A stretch of DNA of 38,949 bases from Methanoculleus sp. UBA430 (GCF_002506585.1 NZ_DAXW01000003.1:105294-144242); one strand, 5' to 3'; counted from the first letter of the stretch, positions 23,077 to 31,785 are shown. The notes: a model not told the origin generated them from the sequence alone. Numbers and translations are program-made.

Positions 23077-23275
23077 ACCTGGGAAAAACGCTGCTCGGAT
23101 CGGACTGACCCGGCAGCCGCACTTTGCTAAAATGTTTGAGGCCGTCCTCAGGGGACAAAACATCGATTTCCCTTCGCAACCTGACGATTACTCAAACTCC
23201 GGATGTTCCATCCATCGTCCTTCGCGTTCTTCGCGTGAGGCTCTATCCTCCCAACGGTTCCGAAAAAAAAGAGTT
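23077..23275. other. Gap between hsdR and glnA
   Basis: These 199 bases lie between convergent genes. They hold a short tandem-like phrase (TTCGCGTTCTTCGCGT, around 23221-23236) and the oligo-A tract that serves as glnA terminator on the other strand. No credible gene is seen. This is the right-hand border of the restriction block. Confidence 0.5.
23263..23270 (-). terminator. Oligo-T terminator after glnA
   Basis: Eight T on the minus strand start 6 bases beyond the glnA stop codon (TGAAACTC then T8). The same CTC-T8 ending follows the glutamate synthase operon at 29056-29064. Confidence 0.55.
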
Positions 23276-24604
23276 TCAATACGTCGCCAGGTACCGCTCA
23301 AGTTCCCAGGGGTGGACTGTCGTCCGATAGGCATCCCATTCGGCCTGTGCGACGTTCGTGAGCGCCTCGACGACGTGGGAACCGAGCGCCCGGCAGATGA
23401 GGTCGTCGGCGAGCAGGGCCTGGTGGGCCTCGGCAAGGTCGGCGGGCAGCGTCTCGATCCCGGCACACCGCCGGTCATCGGTTGTCATATGGTAGATGTT
23501 TCTGTCGACCCCGGCCGGGGGCTCGATCTTCTCCCGGACGCCCTCCATCCCGGCGGTGAGCATCGCGGCGAAGGCGAGGTAGGGGTTGCAGGTGGGGTCG
23601 GGGCTGCGGAACTCGACCCGGGTGCTGTTCCCGCGCGGTGTCGGGACCCGGACCAGGGCCGAACGGTTGCCGGCGCTCCAGCTGACATAGCAGGGCGCCT
23701 CGTAGCCGGGGACGAGCCGCTTATAGGAGTTGATCGTCGGGTTCGCGACCCGGGTAATGGCCCGGGCGTGTTTGAGCAGCCCCCCGATGAAGTGCATGCA
23801 GGTCTCGGAGAGCTGCAGGGATGTGTCGGGGTCGTAGAACGCGTTCGCCCCGTCTTTTGCGAGCGAGCAGTTGGTGTGCATCCCGCTCCCGCAGATGCCG
23901 TAGATCGGCTTCGCCATGAAGGATGCGTGCAGGCCGCGCATCAGCGCCATCGTCTTGACCGCGAACTTGAAAGTGATGACGTTGTCGGCGGTGTGGAGGG
24001 CGTCGCTGTACTTGAAGTCGATCTCGTGCTGACTCTCGGCAACCTCGTGGTGGGACGCCTCGATCTCGAACCCCATCTCCGTGAGGGCAATGATGATCTC
24101 GCGCCGGACGTCCTCGGCAAGGTCGGTGGGGGCGAGGTCGAAGTAGCCGCCGACGTCCTGGAACTGCGTCGTCGGCCGGCCGTCGAGCATCCGGAAGAGG
24201 AAGAACTCCAGTTCCGGCCCGGTGTTGAAGACGTAGCCGTCCTTCGCCGCGTCCTCCATCACCCGCCGGAGGACGTAACGCGGGTCGCCCTCGAACGGCC
24301 GGCCGCTGGCCATGTAGACATCGCAGACGAAGCGCGCCTCCGCGTTCTCCTGGAAACGCCAGGGCAGGAGAGTGTAGGTGGAGAGATCGGGTTTGAGCAC
24401 CATATCGGACTCCTCGATCCGGACAAACCCCTCGATCGACGACCCGTCAAACCCGATACCACCGGTCAGCGCCTTTTCCGCCTGTTTCACAGGGATAGCG
24501 ACGTTCTTGGGCATGCCCAGGAGATCGGTGAACTGCAGCCGAAGGAATTTGACATTATCCTTTTCGATGCGCTCAAGCATCGCAGAAGTGGCATCACGGG
24601 ACAT
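23276..24604 (-). CDS. glnA: Type I glutamine synthetase
   Basis: This 442-residue protein is a GSI enzyme that makes glutamine from glutamate, ammonia and ATP. Motifs include FDGSSIEGFVRIEESDM, GPELEFFLF, the metal-binding ESQHEIDF, GSGMHTNCSL, NPTINSYKRLVPGYEAP, NRSALVRVPTPRG and RVEFRSPDPTCNPYLA. The length is in the alpha-type range and I see no clear adenylylation-loop sequence, so control by adenylylation is unlikely. The ATG at 24604 was chosen because the family begins here and a TATA box (24629-24637) lies about 30 bases away; upstream in-frame codons would overlap the divergent gene. It is divergent from the glutamate synthase operon, giving a GS-GOGAT locus. Confidence 0.96.
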   Translation of the reverse strand: MSRDATSAMLERIEKDNVKFLRLQFTDLLGMPKNVAIPVKQAEKALTGGIGFDGSSIEGFVRIEESDMVLKPDLSTYTLLPWRFQENAEARFVCDVYMASGRPFEGDPRYVLRRVMEDAAKDGYVFNTGPELEFFLFRMLDGRPTTQFQDVGGYFDLAPTDLAEDVRREIIIALTEMGFEIEASHHEVAESQHEIDFKYSDALHTADNVITFKFAVKTMALMRGLHASFMAKPIYGICGSGMHTNCSLAKDGANAFYDPDTSLQLSETCMHFIGGLLKHARAITRVANPTINSYKRLVPGYEAPCYVSWSAGNRSALVRVPTPRGNSTRVEFRSPDPTCNPYLAFAAMLTAGMEGVREKIEPPAGVDRNIYHMTTDDRRCAGIETLPADLAEAHQALLADDLICRALGSHVVEALTNVAQAEWDAYRTTVHPWELERYLATY

Positions 24605-24628
24605 GTGGAAGTCTACTTCTTTCCGATG

Positions 24629-24657
24629 AAATAAATACCTATTGACACCAATATACC
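24629..24657. promoter_or_regulatory. Back-to-back promoters of glnA and the glutamate synthase operon with central palindrome
   Basis: TATTTATT on the minus strand (24629-24637) serves glnA, and AATATACC on the plus strand (24650-24657) serves the glutamate synthase operon. Between and touching both lies TATTGACACCAATA (24640-24653), a palindrome with 5-base arms. A regulator bound here could block both promoters. It does not match the GGAA-N6-TTCC or GGTA-N6-TACC operators known to me for the methanogen nitrogen repressor NrpR. Confidence 0.55.
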
Positions 24658-24707
24658 CGAGCAGAGTTCTAAAACACAGCAACAGAACGTTGCTTACCGT
24701 GGTAACC

Positions 24708-25769
24708 ATGTGCGGCATATTTGGTGTAATGGATAAGAGGCGCCAGGTGATGGACGGTTCCGGTATCCGGCAGGCCCTCTCCATGATGAACGAGCGCGGC
24801 AGCGGCGAGGGGGCGGGGTATGTTGCCTACGGCATCTATCCCGACTACCGGGACTGTTACGCGCTCCATGTCTTCCTCGACAATACCTGCGAGAGCAAAG
24901 CGGTCGTCGACGCAACACTGGAGCAGTGGGGGGCGATCGAGCACGACGAGGCGATCCCGACCTGCAACCAGCAAAACCTCCGGACGGCCTGCACTCCCTG
25001 GCGCTACTTCTTCAGGCCGGACGCCTCCCTCGCGCCGGGAAGCGCATCGCCCGAGAAGGACGTCGTCAAGAACCTCGTGATGCAGATCAACGGGTGCGTA
25101 AACGGTGCCGAGGTCGTCTCCTCCGGCAAGAACGTCGGGGTCTTCAAGGCCGGAGGATCCGGCGCGTGGCCCGAGGTCGTGGCTGACTACTACCGGATCG
25201 AGGACTACGAGGGCTACCTCTGGCTCGCGCACAACCGCTACGCGACGGCGAGCCCGGAGAAGTGGGAGCGGCCCGACCCGTTCAACCTGCACGACTGGAG
25301 CGTCGTGGAGAACGGTAAGACCACCACCTACGGGACCAACCGGCGCTACGTCGAAAGTTTCGGCTACAACTGCACGACTTCCACCGACAGCGAGGTCATC
25401 ACCTACTTAATCGACCTTCTGGTGCGACGACACGGCCTCGATATCAACCTCGCCATCCGGGCCCTCGCGCCGCCCTACTGGGAGGAGATCGACCGGATGC
25501 CTGAGGCCGAGCAGAAGCTGAACCGCGCTCTCCGGTTCGCCTACGGCGCGGCGACGATGAACGGACCGTTCACTGTCGTGGCCGCGAGCCCCGACATGAT
25601 GGTTGGGTTCACCGACCGGGGCAAACTCCGGCCGATGGTCGTCGGGGAGTGCGCCGACCGCCTCTTTATCGCAAGCGAAGAGTCGGCGATCCGGACCATG
25701 GAGCCGGAAGTCGAGTCGATCACGAGGCCGGCTGCGGGTGAGCCGGTGATCGGGAGGGTTGCCCCATGA
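24708..25769 (+). CDS. Glutamate synthase, glutamine amidotransferase subunit
   Basis: This 353-residue class II amidotransferase begins MCGIFGVMDKRR, so the second residue is the catalytic cysteine exposed after removal of Met. Downstream are LWLAHNRYATASPEKWERPD, NGKTTTYGTNRRYVESFG and STDSEVITYLIDLLVRRHG, which form the glutamine site. It matches the separate N-terminal subunit of archaeal split glutamate synthases and releases ammonia from glutamine for channelling to the FMN subunit. The ATG at 24708 is fixed by the need for Cys2. Its stop overlaps the next start (ATGA at 25766). Confidence 0.92.
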   Translation: MCGIFGVMDKRRQVMDGSGIRQALSMMNERGSGEGAGYVAYGIYPDYRDCYALHVFLDNTCESKAVVDATLEQWGAIEHDEAIPTCNQQNLRTACTPWRYFFRPDASLAPGSASPEKDVVKNLVMQINGCVNGAEVVSSGKNVGVFKAGGSGAWPEVVADYYRIEDYEGYLWLAHNRYATASPEKWERPDPFNLHDWSVVENGKTTTYGTNRRYVESFGYNCTTSTDSEVITYLIDLLVRRHGLDINLAIRALAPPYWEEIDRMPEAEQKLNRALRFAYGAATMNGPFTVVAASPDMMVGFTDRGKLRPMVVGECADRLFIASEESAIRTMEPEVESITRPAAGEPVIGRVAP

Positions 25770-27286
25770 GTGACTGCAACCTTGGCAGCATGCCGCTCCG
25801 GTACCGGGTCACGATCGACCGCGACCAGTGCATGGAGTGCGGGCGATGCGTCGATAACTGTTCCTATGGTGTCTTCCGGCAGGACGGCGATAAGATCCTG
25901 ATCAACTCCCGGAAGTGCACCGCCTGTCACCGGTGCATCACCTACTGTCCCCGGGACGCCATCATGCTCGCAGAGCACCCCTGTGACTACCGGAGCCACC
26001 CGGTGTGGAACCAGCAGGTCAGGGAGTCGATCTACAACCAGGCCCGGACGGGGAAGATCATCCTCGCCGGGATGGGCAGCGTCGCGAACCTCCCGGTCAT
26101 ATTCGATCGCCTGATGCTGGACGCCTGCCAGGTCACCACGCCTCCCACCGACCCGCTCCGCGAGCCGGTCGAGCTCCGGACCTACCTCGGGAAGAAGCCG
26201 TCGAAGCTGGACTTCCGGCAGAAGGCGAACGGGGACGTCGAACTCGCCACGGAACTCACCCCGAACCTCATGATCGAGACGCCGATCCTGCTCGGTCACA
26301 TGAGTTACGGTGCGATCAGCCTCAACGCCCATCTGGCAATGGCCCGGGCGGCACAAGAGGTAGGGACGTTCATGGGCACCGGGGAAGGCGGCCTGCATCC
26401 GGGTCTCTACCCCTACCAGGACCGCGTGATCGTTCAGGTCGCCTCCGGGCGGTTCGGTGTGAACGTCGATTACCTGAACCGCGGCGCTGCTATCGAGCTC
26501 AAACTCGGCCAGGGTGCAAAACCGGGCATCGGCGGGCACCTCACCGGCGAGAAGGTCAGTAAGGATGTCTCCAAAACACGGATGATCCCGCAGGGAAGCG
26601 ACGCCATCAGCCCTGCGCCGCACCATGACATCTACGGCATCGAGGACCTTCCCCAGCTCGTCCGGTCCGTCAAGGAGGCGACGGGTTGGAAGAAGCCGAT
26701 CTTCGCCAAGATTGCAGCCGTCAACAACAACGCCGAGAACGTGGCGGCCGTTGCCCGTTCCGGGGTGGACGCCATCGCTATCGATGGATTCCGGGGCGGC
26801 ACGGGTGCTGCGCCGCGGGTCTTCCGCGACCACGTCGGCATCCCGATCGAGGTTGCCATCGCAACCGCCGATAAGGAACTCCGCAAGCAGGGGCTCAGGA
26901 ATGAGGTCTCCCTTATCGCCTGCGGCAGCATCCGCGAGAGCGCGGACGTCATGAAGGCGATCGCCCTCGGTGCGGACGCGGTCTACATCGCCACCGCAGC
27001 CCTCGCGGCGATGGGCTGCCGGGTCTGCGGGAACTGTTACCAGGGCCTCTGCCCCTGGGGGATCGCCACCCAGCGCCAGGATCTCGTGGACCGCCTGAAC
27101 CCCGACGTGGCCTCAAAGCAGGTCGCAAACCTGATCCACGCCTGGACGCTCGAGATCACCGAGCTGATGGGTGCGGCCGGGATCACCAGCATCGAGAGCC
27201 TGCGGGGCAACCGCGACCGGCTTCGCGGGTATATGCTTGATGCGGGCCTTCTTGACGTCCTCGACGTCAAGCCGATAGGAGCGTGA
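25766..27286 (+). CDS. Glutamate synthase, FMN-binding catalytic subunit with two ferredoxin clusters
   Basis: This 506-residue protein has an N-terminal 2[4Fe-4S] ferredoxin domain (Cys22, 25, 28, 32 and Cys51, 54, 57, 61) and the central FMN/2-oxoglutarate-binding domain of glutamate synthase. The latter shows GHMSYGAISLNAHLAMARAA, GTGEGGLHP, LGQGAKPGIGGHLTGEKV, AIDGFRGGTGAAPRVFRDHV and, for a [3Fe-4S] cluster, CRVCGNCYQGLCPWGIATQ. It reductively aminates 2-oxoglutarate to glutamate with ammonia from the amidotransferase subunit. The extra ferredoxin domain indicates that electrons arrive through Fe-S clusters. It is the second gene of a tightly packed operon. Confidence 0.94.
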   Translation: MSDCNLGSMPLRYRVTIDRDQCMECGRCVDNCSYGVFRQDGDKILINSRKCTACHRCITYCPRDAIMLAEHPCDYRSHPVWNQQVRESIYNQARTGKIILAGMGSVANLPVIFDRLMLDACQVTTPPTDPLREPVELRTYLGKKPSKLDFRQKANGDVELATELTPNLMIETPILLGHMSYGAISLNAHLAMARAAQEVGTFMGTGEGGLHPGLYPYQDRVIVQVASGRFGVNVDYLNRGAAIELKLGQGAKPGIGGHLTGEKVSKDVSKTRMIPQGSDAISPAPHHDIYGIEDLPQLVRSVKEATGWKKPIFAKIAAVNNNAENVAAVARSGVDAIAIDGFRGGTGAAPRVFRDHVGIPIEVAIATADKELRKQGLRNEVSLIACGSIRESADVMKAIALGADAVYIATAALAAMGCRVCGNCYQGLCPWGIATQRQDLVDRLNPDVASKQVANLIHAWTLEITELMGAAGITSIESLRGNRDRLRGYMLDAGLLDVLDVKPIGA

Positions 27287-27291
27287 GCAGA

Positions 27292-28029
27292 ATGGCAAAA
27301 CAGATCACAATCGATGCGAAGGGAGTGGACTGCACTTCCTTAAACCAGCAGATCCGCGAGGCCCTGAAGGACGGCGCCGACGAGGTCGTCGTCAACAACG
27401 TCCTCGGCCAGCGGTTCATCGGCGACGGTCTCCGCGGGAACGCCACTATCTGCGTTCACGGTGTTGCGGGCGGCGACCTCGCCATGTTCATGAGCGGGCC
27501 GACCGTCGTCGTCCACGGGAACGCGGAGCACGCGCCCGGCAACACGATGGATTCCGGGAAGGTAGTGATCCATGGGAGCGCCGGCGATGCGGTGGCGCAC
27601 AGCATGCGGGGTGGCAAGGTCTTCGTCCGCGGGGACATCGGCTACCGGGGCGGCATCCACATGAAGCAGTACGAGACGCAGCGCCCCATACTGGTCGTCG
27701 GGGGGTCCGCGCAGATGTTCCTCGGCGAGTACATGGCTGGCGGCCTCCTGATTGTCCTCGGTCTCGACGGGGTCATGAAAGCCCGCGAGATCGGGAGCGG
27801 GATCCACGGCGGGGAGATCGTCGTCCGCGGGGACGTGGACGACACCTGCCTCGCCGCAGGGGCAAAGAAGGTGCCGCTCACCGATGAGGACCGCGCACGG
27901 ATTGTCCCGGTGCTCCGGGAATTTGCAGAAGACTTCGGGTTCGATCCCGAACCGCTGGTCAACGCGGATTACACCCGGATCGTCCCTGCGAGCGCACGGC
28001 CCTTTGCCGGGAAGTATACGTGGGAGTGA
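27292..28029 (+). CDS. Glutamate synthase GXGXG-domain subunit
   Basis: This 245-residue protein (MAKQITIDAKG) corresponds to the C-terminal structural domain of bacterial GltB, here a separate protein. The right-handed beta-helix is shown by repeated Gly-rich strands: GDGLRGNATICVHGVAGGDL, GPTVVVHGNAEHAPGN, GKVVIHGSAGDAVAHSMRGG and GGKVFVRGDIGYRGGI. I prefer the ATG at 27292 over the overlapping GTG at 27283 because the GGAG at about 27275 is better spaced for it. It should assemble with the two upstream products. Formylmethanofuran dehydrogenase subunit C shares the fold, but the context makes glutamate synthase the right call. Confidence 0.9.
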   Translation: MAKQITIDAKGVDCTSLNQQIREALKDGADEVVVNNVLGQRFIGDGLRGNATICVHGVAGGDLAMFMSGPTVVVHGNAEHAPGNTMDSGKVVIHGSAGDAVAHSMRGGKVFVRGDIGYRGGIHMKQYETQRPILVVGGSAQMFLGEYMAGGLLIVLGLDGVMKAREIGSGIHGGEIVVRGDVDDTCLAAGAKKVPLTDEDRARIVPVLREFAEDFGFDPEPLVNADYTRIVPASARPFAGKYTWE

Positions 28030-28034
28030 TAGGC

Positions 28035-29054
28035 ATGGAGATGAAGACTTACAAAGGCCTGGACGCCGAGGTCTGGGCTACGGGCCTCTGCTCCGGGTGC
28101 GGGGCCTGCGTGGCAGTCTGTCCGGCGGATGCCCTCCGGTTCGCCCCGGGGAACACCGATGCGCCGGTGAACATTGGTTACTGCAAGGCTGAGAACGACA
28201 GCGTGCCCTGCGGGGCATGCTACGCGGCCTGTCCCCGGGTCAACCTTGCGGGGCAGGGGAAGATGCTCGGGCCATACCAGGAGATCGTTGCGGCCCGGTC
28301 GGTATTCCCGGTTGAGCGGAAGCAGAGCGGCGGCGCGGTGACGGCAATTCTGGTCAATGCCCTCGATGAGGGGTTGATCGACGCGGTCGTCACGGTGACG
28401 AGAGACCCCTGGACGATGAAGCCGTCCTCAGCGGTGATCACCTCCTCAGAGGCGCTCGTCCAGCACGCCGGGAGCCGCTACTCCTGGTGGGTGCCGCTGC
28501 TTGCCTCCTTAAAGGAGGCAGTGGTCACCCGGAAGTACCGGCGGATCGCCGTCGTCGGCGTGCCCTGTGTGGCACGGGCGACGCAGATGATCCGGACGAG
28601 CGACCACGAACTCCTCCGGCCCTACGCGAAGGCGATCCGGCTCGTAATCGGCCTCTTCTGCACGGAGACCTTCGACTACGCGAAACTGGTCGAGGGAAGG
28701 CTGCAGTCCGATCGCAAGATCGAGCCCTGGGAGATCCGTCGCCTGGACATCAAGGGTAAAATGGACGTCTACCTGCAGGACGAGCGGCAGATCTCCATCC
28801 CGCTCGCCGACCTCGAAGGGTCCGTTCGGCCCGGGTGCCACGTCTGCACCGACTTCACGGCACTGAGCGCGGATGTCTCGGCCGGGGCCGTCGGGTCGCC
28901 GGATGGCTACACGACGCTCGTCATCAGGAACGATATCGGCAAGGGGTTCGTCGACCGGGCGGTCTGGCAGGGCAAACTCTCGACCGGCGGCAGTGTCGAC
29001 CTCGCCGCTGTCGAGCGTCTGGCTGCGAAGAAGGCAGAGCGCCGGGCTGAATAA
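28035..29054 (+). CDS. FrhB/FdhB-like F420-binding flavin and Fe-S subunit
   Basis: This 339-residue protein belongs to the coenzyme F420 hydrogenase/dehydrogenase beta-subunit family. The ferredoxin-like N terminus has Cys19, 22, 25, 29 (CSGCGACVAVC) and a second group in PCGACYAAC. Next are the family motifs KQSGGAVTAILVNALDEGLI, VVGVPCVARATQMI, GLFCTETFDYAKL and GCHVCTDFTALSADVSAGAV with GSPDGYTTLVIR. Relatives oxidise or reduce F420 through FAD and pass electrons to Fe-S clusters. As last gene of the glutamate synthase operon, with no GltD-type subunit nearby, it most likely feeds F420H2 electrons to that enzyme; this is inferred. The ATG at 28035 follows GGAGTGAT. Confidence 0.9.
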   Translation: MEMKTYKGLDAEVWATGLCSGCGACVAVCPADALRFAPGNTDAPVNIGYCKAENDSVPCGACYAACPRVNLAGQGKMLGPYQEIVAARSVFPVERKQSGGAVTAILVNALDEGLIDAVVTVTRDPWTMKPSSAVITSSEALVQHAGSRYSWWVPLLASLKEAVVTRKYRRIAVVGVPCVARATQMIRTSDHELLRPYAKAIRLVIGLFCTETFDYAKLVEGRLQSDRKIEPWEIRRLDIKGKMDVYLQDERQISIPLADLEGSVRPGCHVCTDFTALSADVSAGAVGSPDGYTTLVIRNDIGKGFVDRAVWQGKLSTGGSVDLAAVERLAAKKAERRAE

Positions 29055-29055
29055 C

Positions 29056-29064
29056 TCTTTTTTT
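29056..29064 (+). terminator. Oligo-T terminator after the glutamate synthase operon
   Basis: CTC followed by T8 begins 2 bases after the stop codon of the FrhB-like gene. It is the same form as the end of glnA. Confidence 0.55.
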
Positions 29065-29172
29065 TGACGATCCGGATACCCCGGTCCCGGAGATTCGAAG
29101 AGATCCCGCCCGGTGCGTCGTCGGAGAGCGATCGGCAGCAGGCAAGAGCTCACAGATAGAAGCGGATACCGT

Positions 29173-29829
29173 ATGAGATTTGCAAAGAAGATTCCCCCTG
29201 CAGATGAGGGATTGAGGAGACAACTACTCTCCAGCGGGTGGAAACGGATCAAAGAGCCCACAAATCTCCCGGCTGCAACGTTGCTGTCACTGCCGTTTGC
29301 CTTCATGCTCGGGGCGATCACGCTGGCGATTACGTACGGGTTAGATCCTTCACTCTATGCTTTCGTAGGAGACGGCCAGCAGTTCTCGTTCACGATCTCT
29401 TTCGATCTCTCTACCCTGTTCTTTATCCTGGCGATCCCCCTGTTAATGGGCCTTCATGAAGGTATTCACGCCGTGTTCATCCCGAACGCCCTAACCTCAG
29501 ATAACGTCTTCTGGGGGATCAATGGAGTATTCGGATTTGTCTTTACCACCGAGGAGATCAGAAAAGGGCGGTTTCTCATCATCTCCGTCATGCCCTACCT
29601 GGTACTCTCGGTGATGCTGCCGTATATCCTTTCAATCCCTGGCTGGCTCAACGGCTACACGGCATTCCTCTGTTTACTCAATGCTATGGGGTCCAGTGTG
29701 GACATTTTAACTGCAGGTCTTGTAGCCGTTCAGGCCCCCAAGGGTGCCACGATCATCAACAACGGTTTCGAAACATACTACAAGGCGACCGTTCCTCCCT
29801 CACGCGCCCAGGTATGTAGGGTCTTTTAG
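29173..29829 (+). CDS. DUF3267 putative membrane zinc metalloprotease
   Basis: This 218-residue protein has about four hydrophobic segments (roughly 33-56, 80-102, 135-160 and 165-185). The zinc-peptidase motif HEGIHAVFI (His95, Glu96, His99) lies within or just after the second, and PKGATIINNGFETYYK follows near the C terminus. This pattern fits DUF3267, described as putative zincin membrane peptidases; the substrate is unknown. The ATG at 29173 is chosen because the upstream 20 codons are Arg-rich and unlike a leader. It stands alone, convergent with the next gene. Confidence 0.82.
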   Translation: MRFAKKIPPADEGLRRQLLSSGWKRIKEPTNLPAATLLSLPFAFMLGAITLAITYGLDPSLYAFVGDGQQFSFTISFDLSTLFFILAIPLLMGLHEGIHAVFIPNALTSDNVFWGINGVFGFVFTTEEIRKGRFLIISVMPYLVLSVMLPYILSIPGWLNGYTAFLCLLNAMGSSVDILTAGLVAVQAPKGATIINNGFETYYKATVPPSRAQVCRVF

Positions 29830-29891
29830 TCCGAACCATGCCCGGATCAGGTAGATCGATCACTCCGCGATCGCGCCGTTCCGGCCTCGAC

Positions 29892-29910
29892 CCTCTCGCA
29901 TAAGGAGAGG
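29892..29910. terminator. Possible hairpin between convergent genes
   Basis: CCTCTC (29892-29897) and GAGAGG (29905-29910) form a short inverted repeat in the 90-base gap between two convergent genes. No oligo-T follows on either strand, so this is weak. Confidence 0.25.
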
Positions 29911-29919
29911 CAGGGAGAG

Positions 29920-30318
29920 TTACCCCGTTCCCTGCACGGCCTGCTCTGCTGCATACCCGATCCCGGTTGCAGTGATCGGGATGATGAGGTATCGCAGCCC
30001 GATCTGGGCCATGTAGGTGCCGGCGTCCATCCCCGAGAGGGGCAGAAGGATGACGGCGTCGAGCGCCCAGTTGATCAGGAGCCACACGCCGCCGAGCAGG
30101 GCGCCTTCCCGGACGAACCGGGCATGCACGCCCCTGAAGTAGACCAGGATGAGGAAGGTGCCGAGCGCGGCGGAGAAGACCAGCAGGACCGATTTTATCA
30201 GGAAGATGTCGTAGAGCGGCTCCCCCTCGGCCGAATAGAAGGGGACCGAGATGAGGAAGGGGGTGAGCCAGGTGAGGATGCCGAAACCGATGAGCCTCAC
30301 GTATTTCGCTGTGCTCAT
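29920..30318 (-). CDS. Small four-helix membrane protein, unknown
   Basis: This 132-residue hydrophobic protein has four predicted transmembrane helices (roughly 6-28, 38-62, 72-94 and 104-124) connected by short charged loops such as RGVHARFVREG. No catalytic motif is visible and I cannot name a family. The ATG at 30318 follows CTCCTGGT and a TATA-like box (30341-30350, minus strand GGTATATCC) about 28 bases upstream, supporting a short leader and independent transcription. Confidence 0.75.
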   Translation of the reverse strand: MSTAKYVRLIGFGILTWLTPFLISVPFYSAEGEPLYDIFLIKSVLLVFSAALGTFLILVYFRGVHARFVREGALLGGVWLLINWALDAVILLPLSGMDAGTYMAQIGLRYLIIPITATGIGYAAEQAVQGTG

Positions 30319-30340
30319 ACCAGGAGAATCGTATTCCGAA

Positions 30341-30350
30341 GGGATATACC
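30341..30350 (-). promoter_or_regulatory. TATA-box-like promoter of the small membrane protein gene
   Basis: Minus-strand GGTATATCCC about 28 bases upstream of the ATG at 30318. Confidence 0.5.
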
Positions 30351-30411
30351 AATCGGAATTGCGAGAGGAGCGGGATTGGGTCGAATTAATCCCCCGTGCG
30401 ATCCTGCCCTC

Positions 30412-31785
30412 CTACCTCCCCGTCACCCTCTTGATCCGCGCAAGCGGCGACGACCGTTCCAGGAATGCCGAGAGGAACCCGGCAAACTCCTCGTCCCAGC
30501 ACTCCGCACCGATCTTCACTGTCCAGCCCTGCTTCATCGAGCGGCGGACGTGCTTGCCGAGCGCGACGTCGAAGAGCGCCTTTGACCGGAGGAGGTCGAC
30601 AGCCCGGGTGAACGGGCGGGCGATCTCCACCACGTAGCGGCCGTCCTCGACGTAGGGACCGGCGAAGACCTCCTCCTGGACATACTTCGCAAGGAACTTC
30701 TCCGCGTTCTCCCGTGACCAGACCGGCGGCCCGATATGCCGGCGCATCACAGGAACCTCCCCGGCCATCAACTCGAAGAGGATCACGCACCGCTCCTTTC
30801 CCATACAAACATCGATGCGGTTGGCCGAAAATCCGCTCCGCTCCAGGAGTTCCCGGACCGACTCAGCGGATTTCCGGAGCTGGGGCACCACCGTGTCGGG
30901 CGTGTAGTCCGGCGTCGCGAAGGTCATGGAGTAGAGATGCGTCCCCCGCGCGGAGAGGAGGCGGGAGAAGACCTCACCGGTGAGCGGCGGGGAGTTCGGC
31001 CGGCAGAAGAACGTCAGCGACGGCTCCGCAAGGTAGCCGCGGGCGAGCTCGACGAACTCGAACATCCGCGAGAGCGAGAGCGCCGCCGCCACGTTCCTCT
31101 CCGGGTCGACCGGGTCGATGACGACGAGCGGGTCCTCGAACTGCTTCGTCCCGTGCCGCTCGATATCGATCGTCTCTCCCGGCTTCCAGCGGGCGGCTGC
31201 CTCGATGAGCGCGTGAAACCCGCCGTAATGGATCGTCAGGATCTCGCAGAGGTAGCCGGAGAACCCCTCGGTCATGTGGTCCGACCCGTAAACCCCGCCT
31301 GCCTTTGCAAACTGCTTGCAGAGGAGGACGTCGTCGGCGTAGCCGCCGATGTGCGCGAGAATGTAGCGGGTGTGAAACGGCGTCCTGTCCACGGCGCTCT
31401 TGATCTCGGTGGCGCTCGCTACGGCATAGCAGGGGACGAGATCGATATCGAGCGAGTTGATCGTCGCGTTGAGGTAGGGGTGCTCCGCGTACTTCTCGCG
31501 CCAGGTCGCACCGAACTCCTCCGCGATCCGGCGGGCGAGAGAGAGGCCCTGTTCCTGGAGGTCCTCGCGGGAGAGCGCGGGGTCGAAGAGCATGAAGACG
31601 TCGAGATCCCGGTCGCCCCGGACGAAGGTGTCGCGGGCGACCGAACCCACCATCATCGCCTTTGCCATTCCCGACCGCTCCACCGCCTCGATCAGGCGCT
31701 CTCCCATCGCCCGGACGTAGGCCCGCTCCTCGGGCGTGGGGCGGATCCGTCCGAGCACCTCCTCCTCGCAGGGGCACCGGCTCAA
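30412..31785 (-). CDS. cca: Archaeal CCA-adding tRNA nucleotidyltransferase
   Basis: This 457-residue class I CCA-adding enzyme builds or repairs the 3' CCA end of tRNA. The nucleotidyltransferase site is MMVGSVARDTFVRGDRDLDV (Asp60 and Asp62) with the third carboxylate in LDIDLVPCY (about 112-120). LCKQFAKAGGVYG and EGFSGYLCEIL are also typical. The frame extends far upstream, but a TTG at 31785 with GGAGGT 6 bases before it is the probable start, overlapping the stop of the upstream thpR gene (TTGA). That gives a length normal for archaeal enzymes. The two overlapping genes form an RNA-end-processing pair. Confidence 0.94.
   Translation of the reverse strand: MSRCPCEEEVLGRIRPTPEERAYVRAMGERLIEAVERSGMAKAMMVGSVARDTFVRGDRDLDVFMLFDPALSREDLQEQGLSLARRIAEEFGATWREKYAEHPYLNATINSLDIDLVPCYAVASATEIKSAVDRTPFHTRYILAHIGGYADDVLLCKQFAKAGGVYGSDHMTEGFSGYLCEILTIHYGGFHALIEAAARWKPGETIDIERHGTKQFEDPLVVIDPVDPERNVAAALSLSRMFEFVELARGYLAEPSLTFFCRPNSPPLTGEVFSRLLSARGTHLYSMTFATPDYTPDTVVPQLRKSAESVRELLERSGFSANRIDVCMGKERCVILFELMAGEVPVMRRHIGPPVWSRENAEKFLAKYVQEEVFAGPYVEDGRYVVEIARPFTRAVDLLRSKALFDVALGKHVRRSMKQGWTVKIGAECWDEEFAGFLSAFLERSSPLARIKRVTGR

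Noticed and set aside
23221..23236. Short TTCGCGT-type repeat after hsdR as the seed of a CRISPR or REP array
   Set aside because: Only two partial units are present with no regular spacers.
25541..26833. A 430-codon open frame on the minus strand within the glutamate synthase genes
   Set aside because: Shadow frame. It overlaps two well-identified genes and has no ribosome-binding site or motif.
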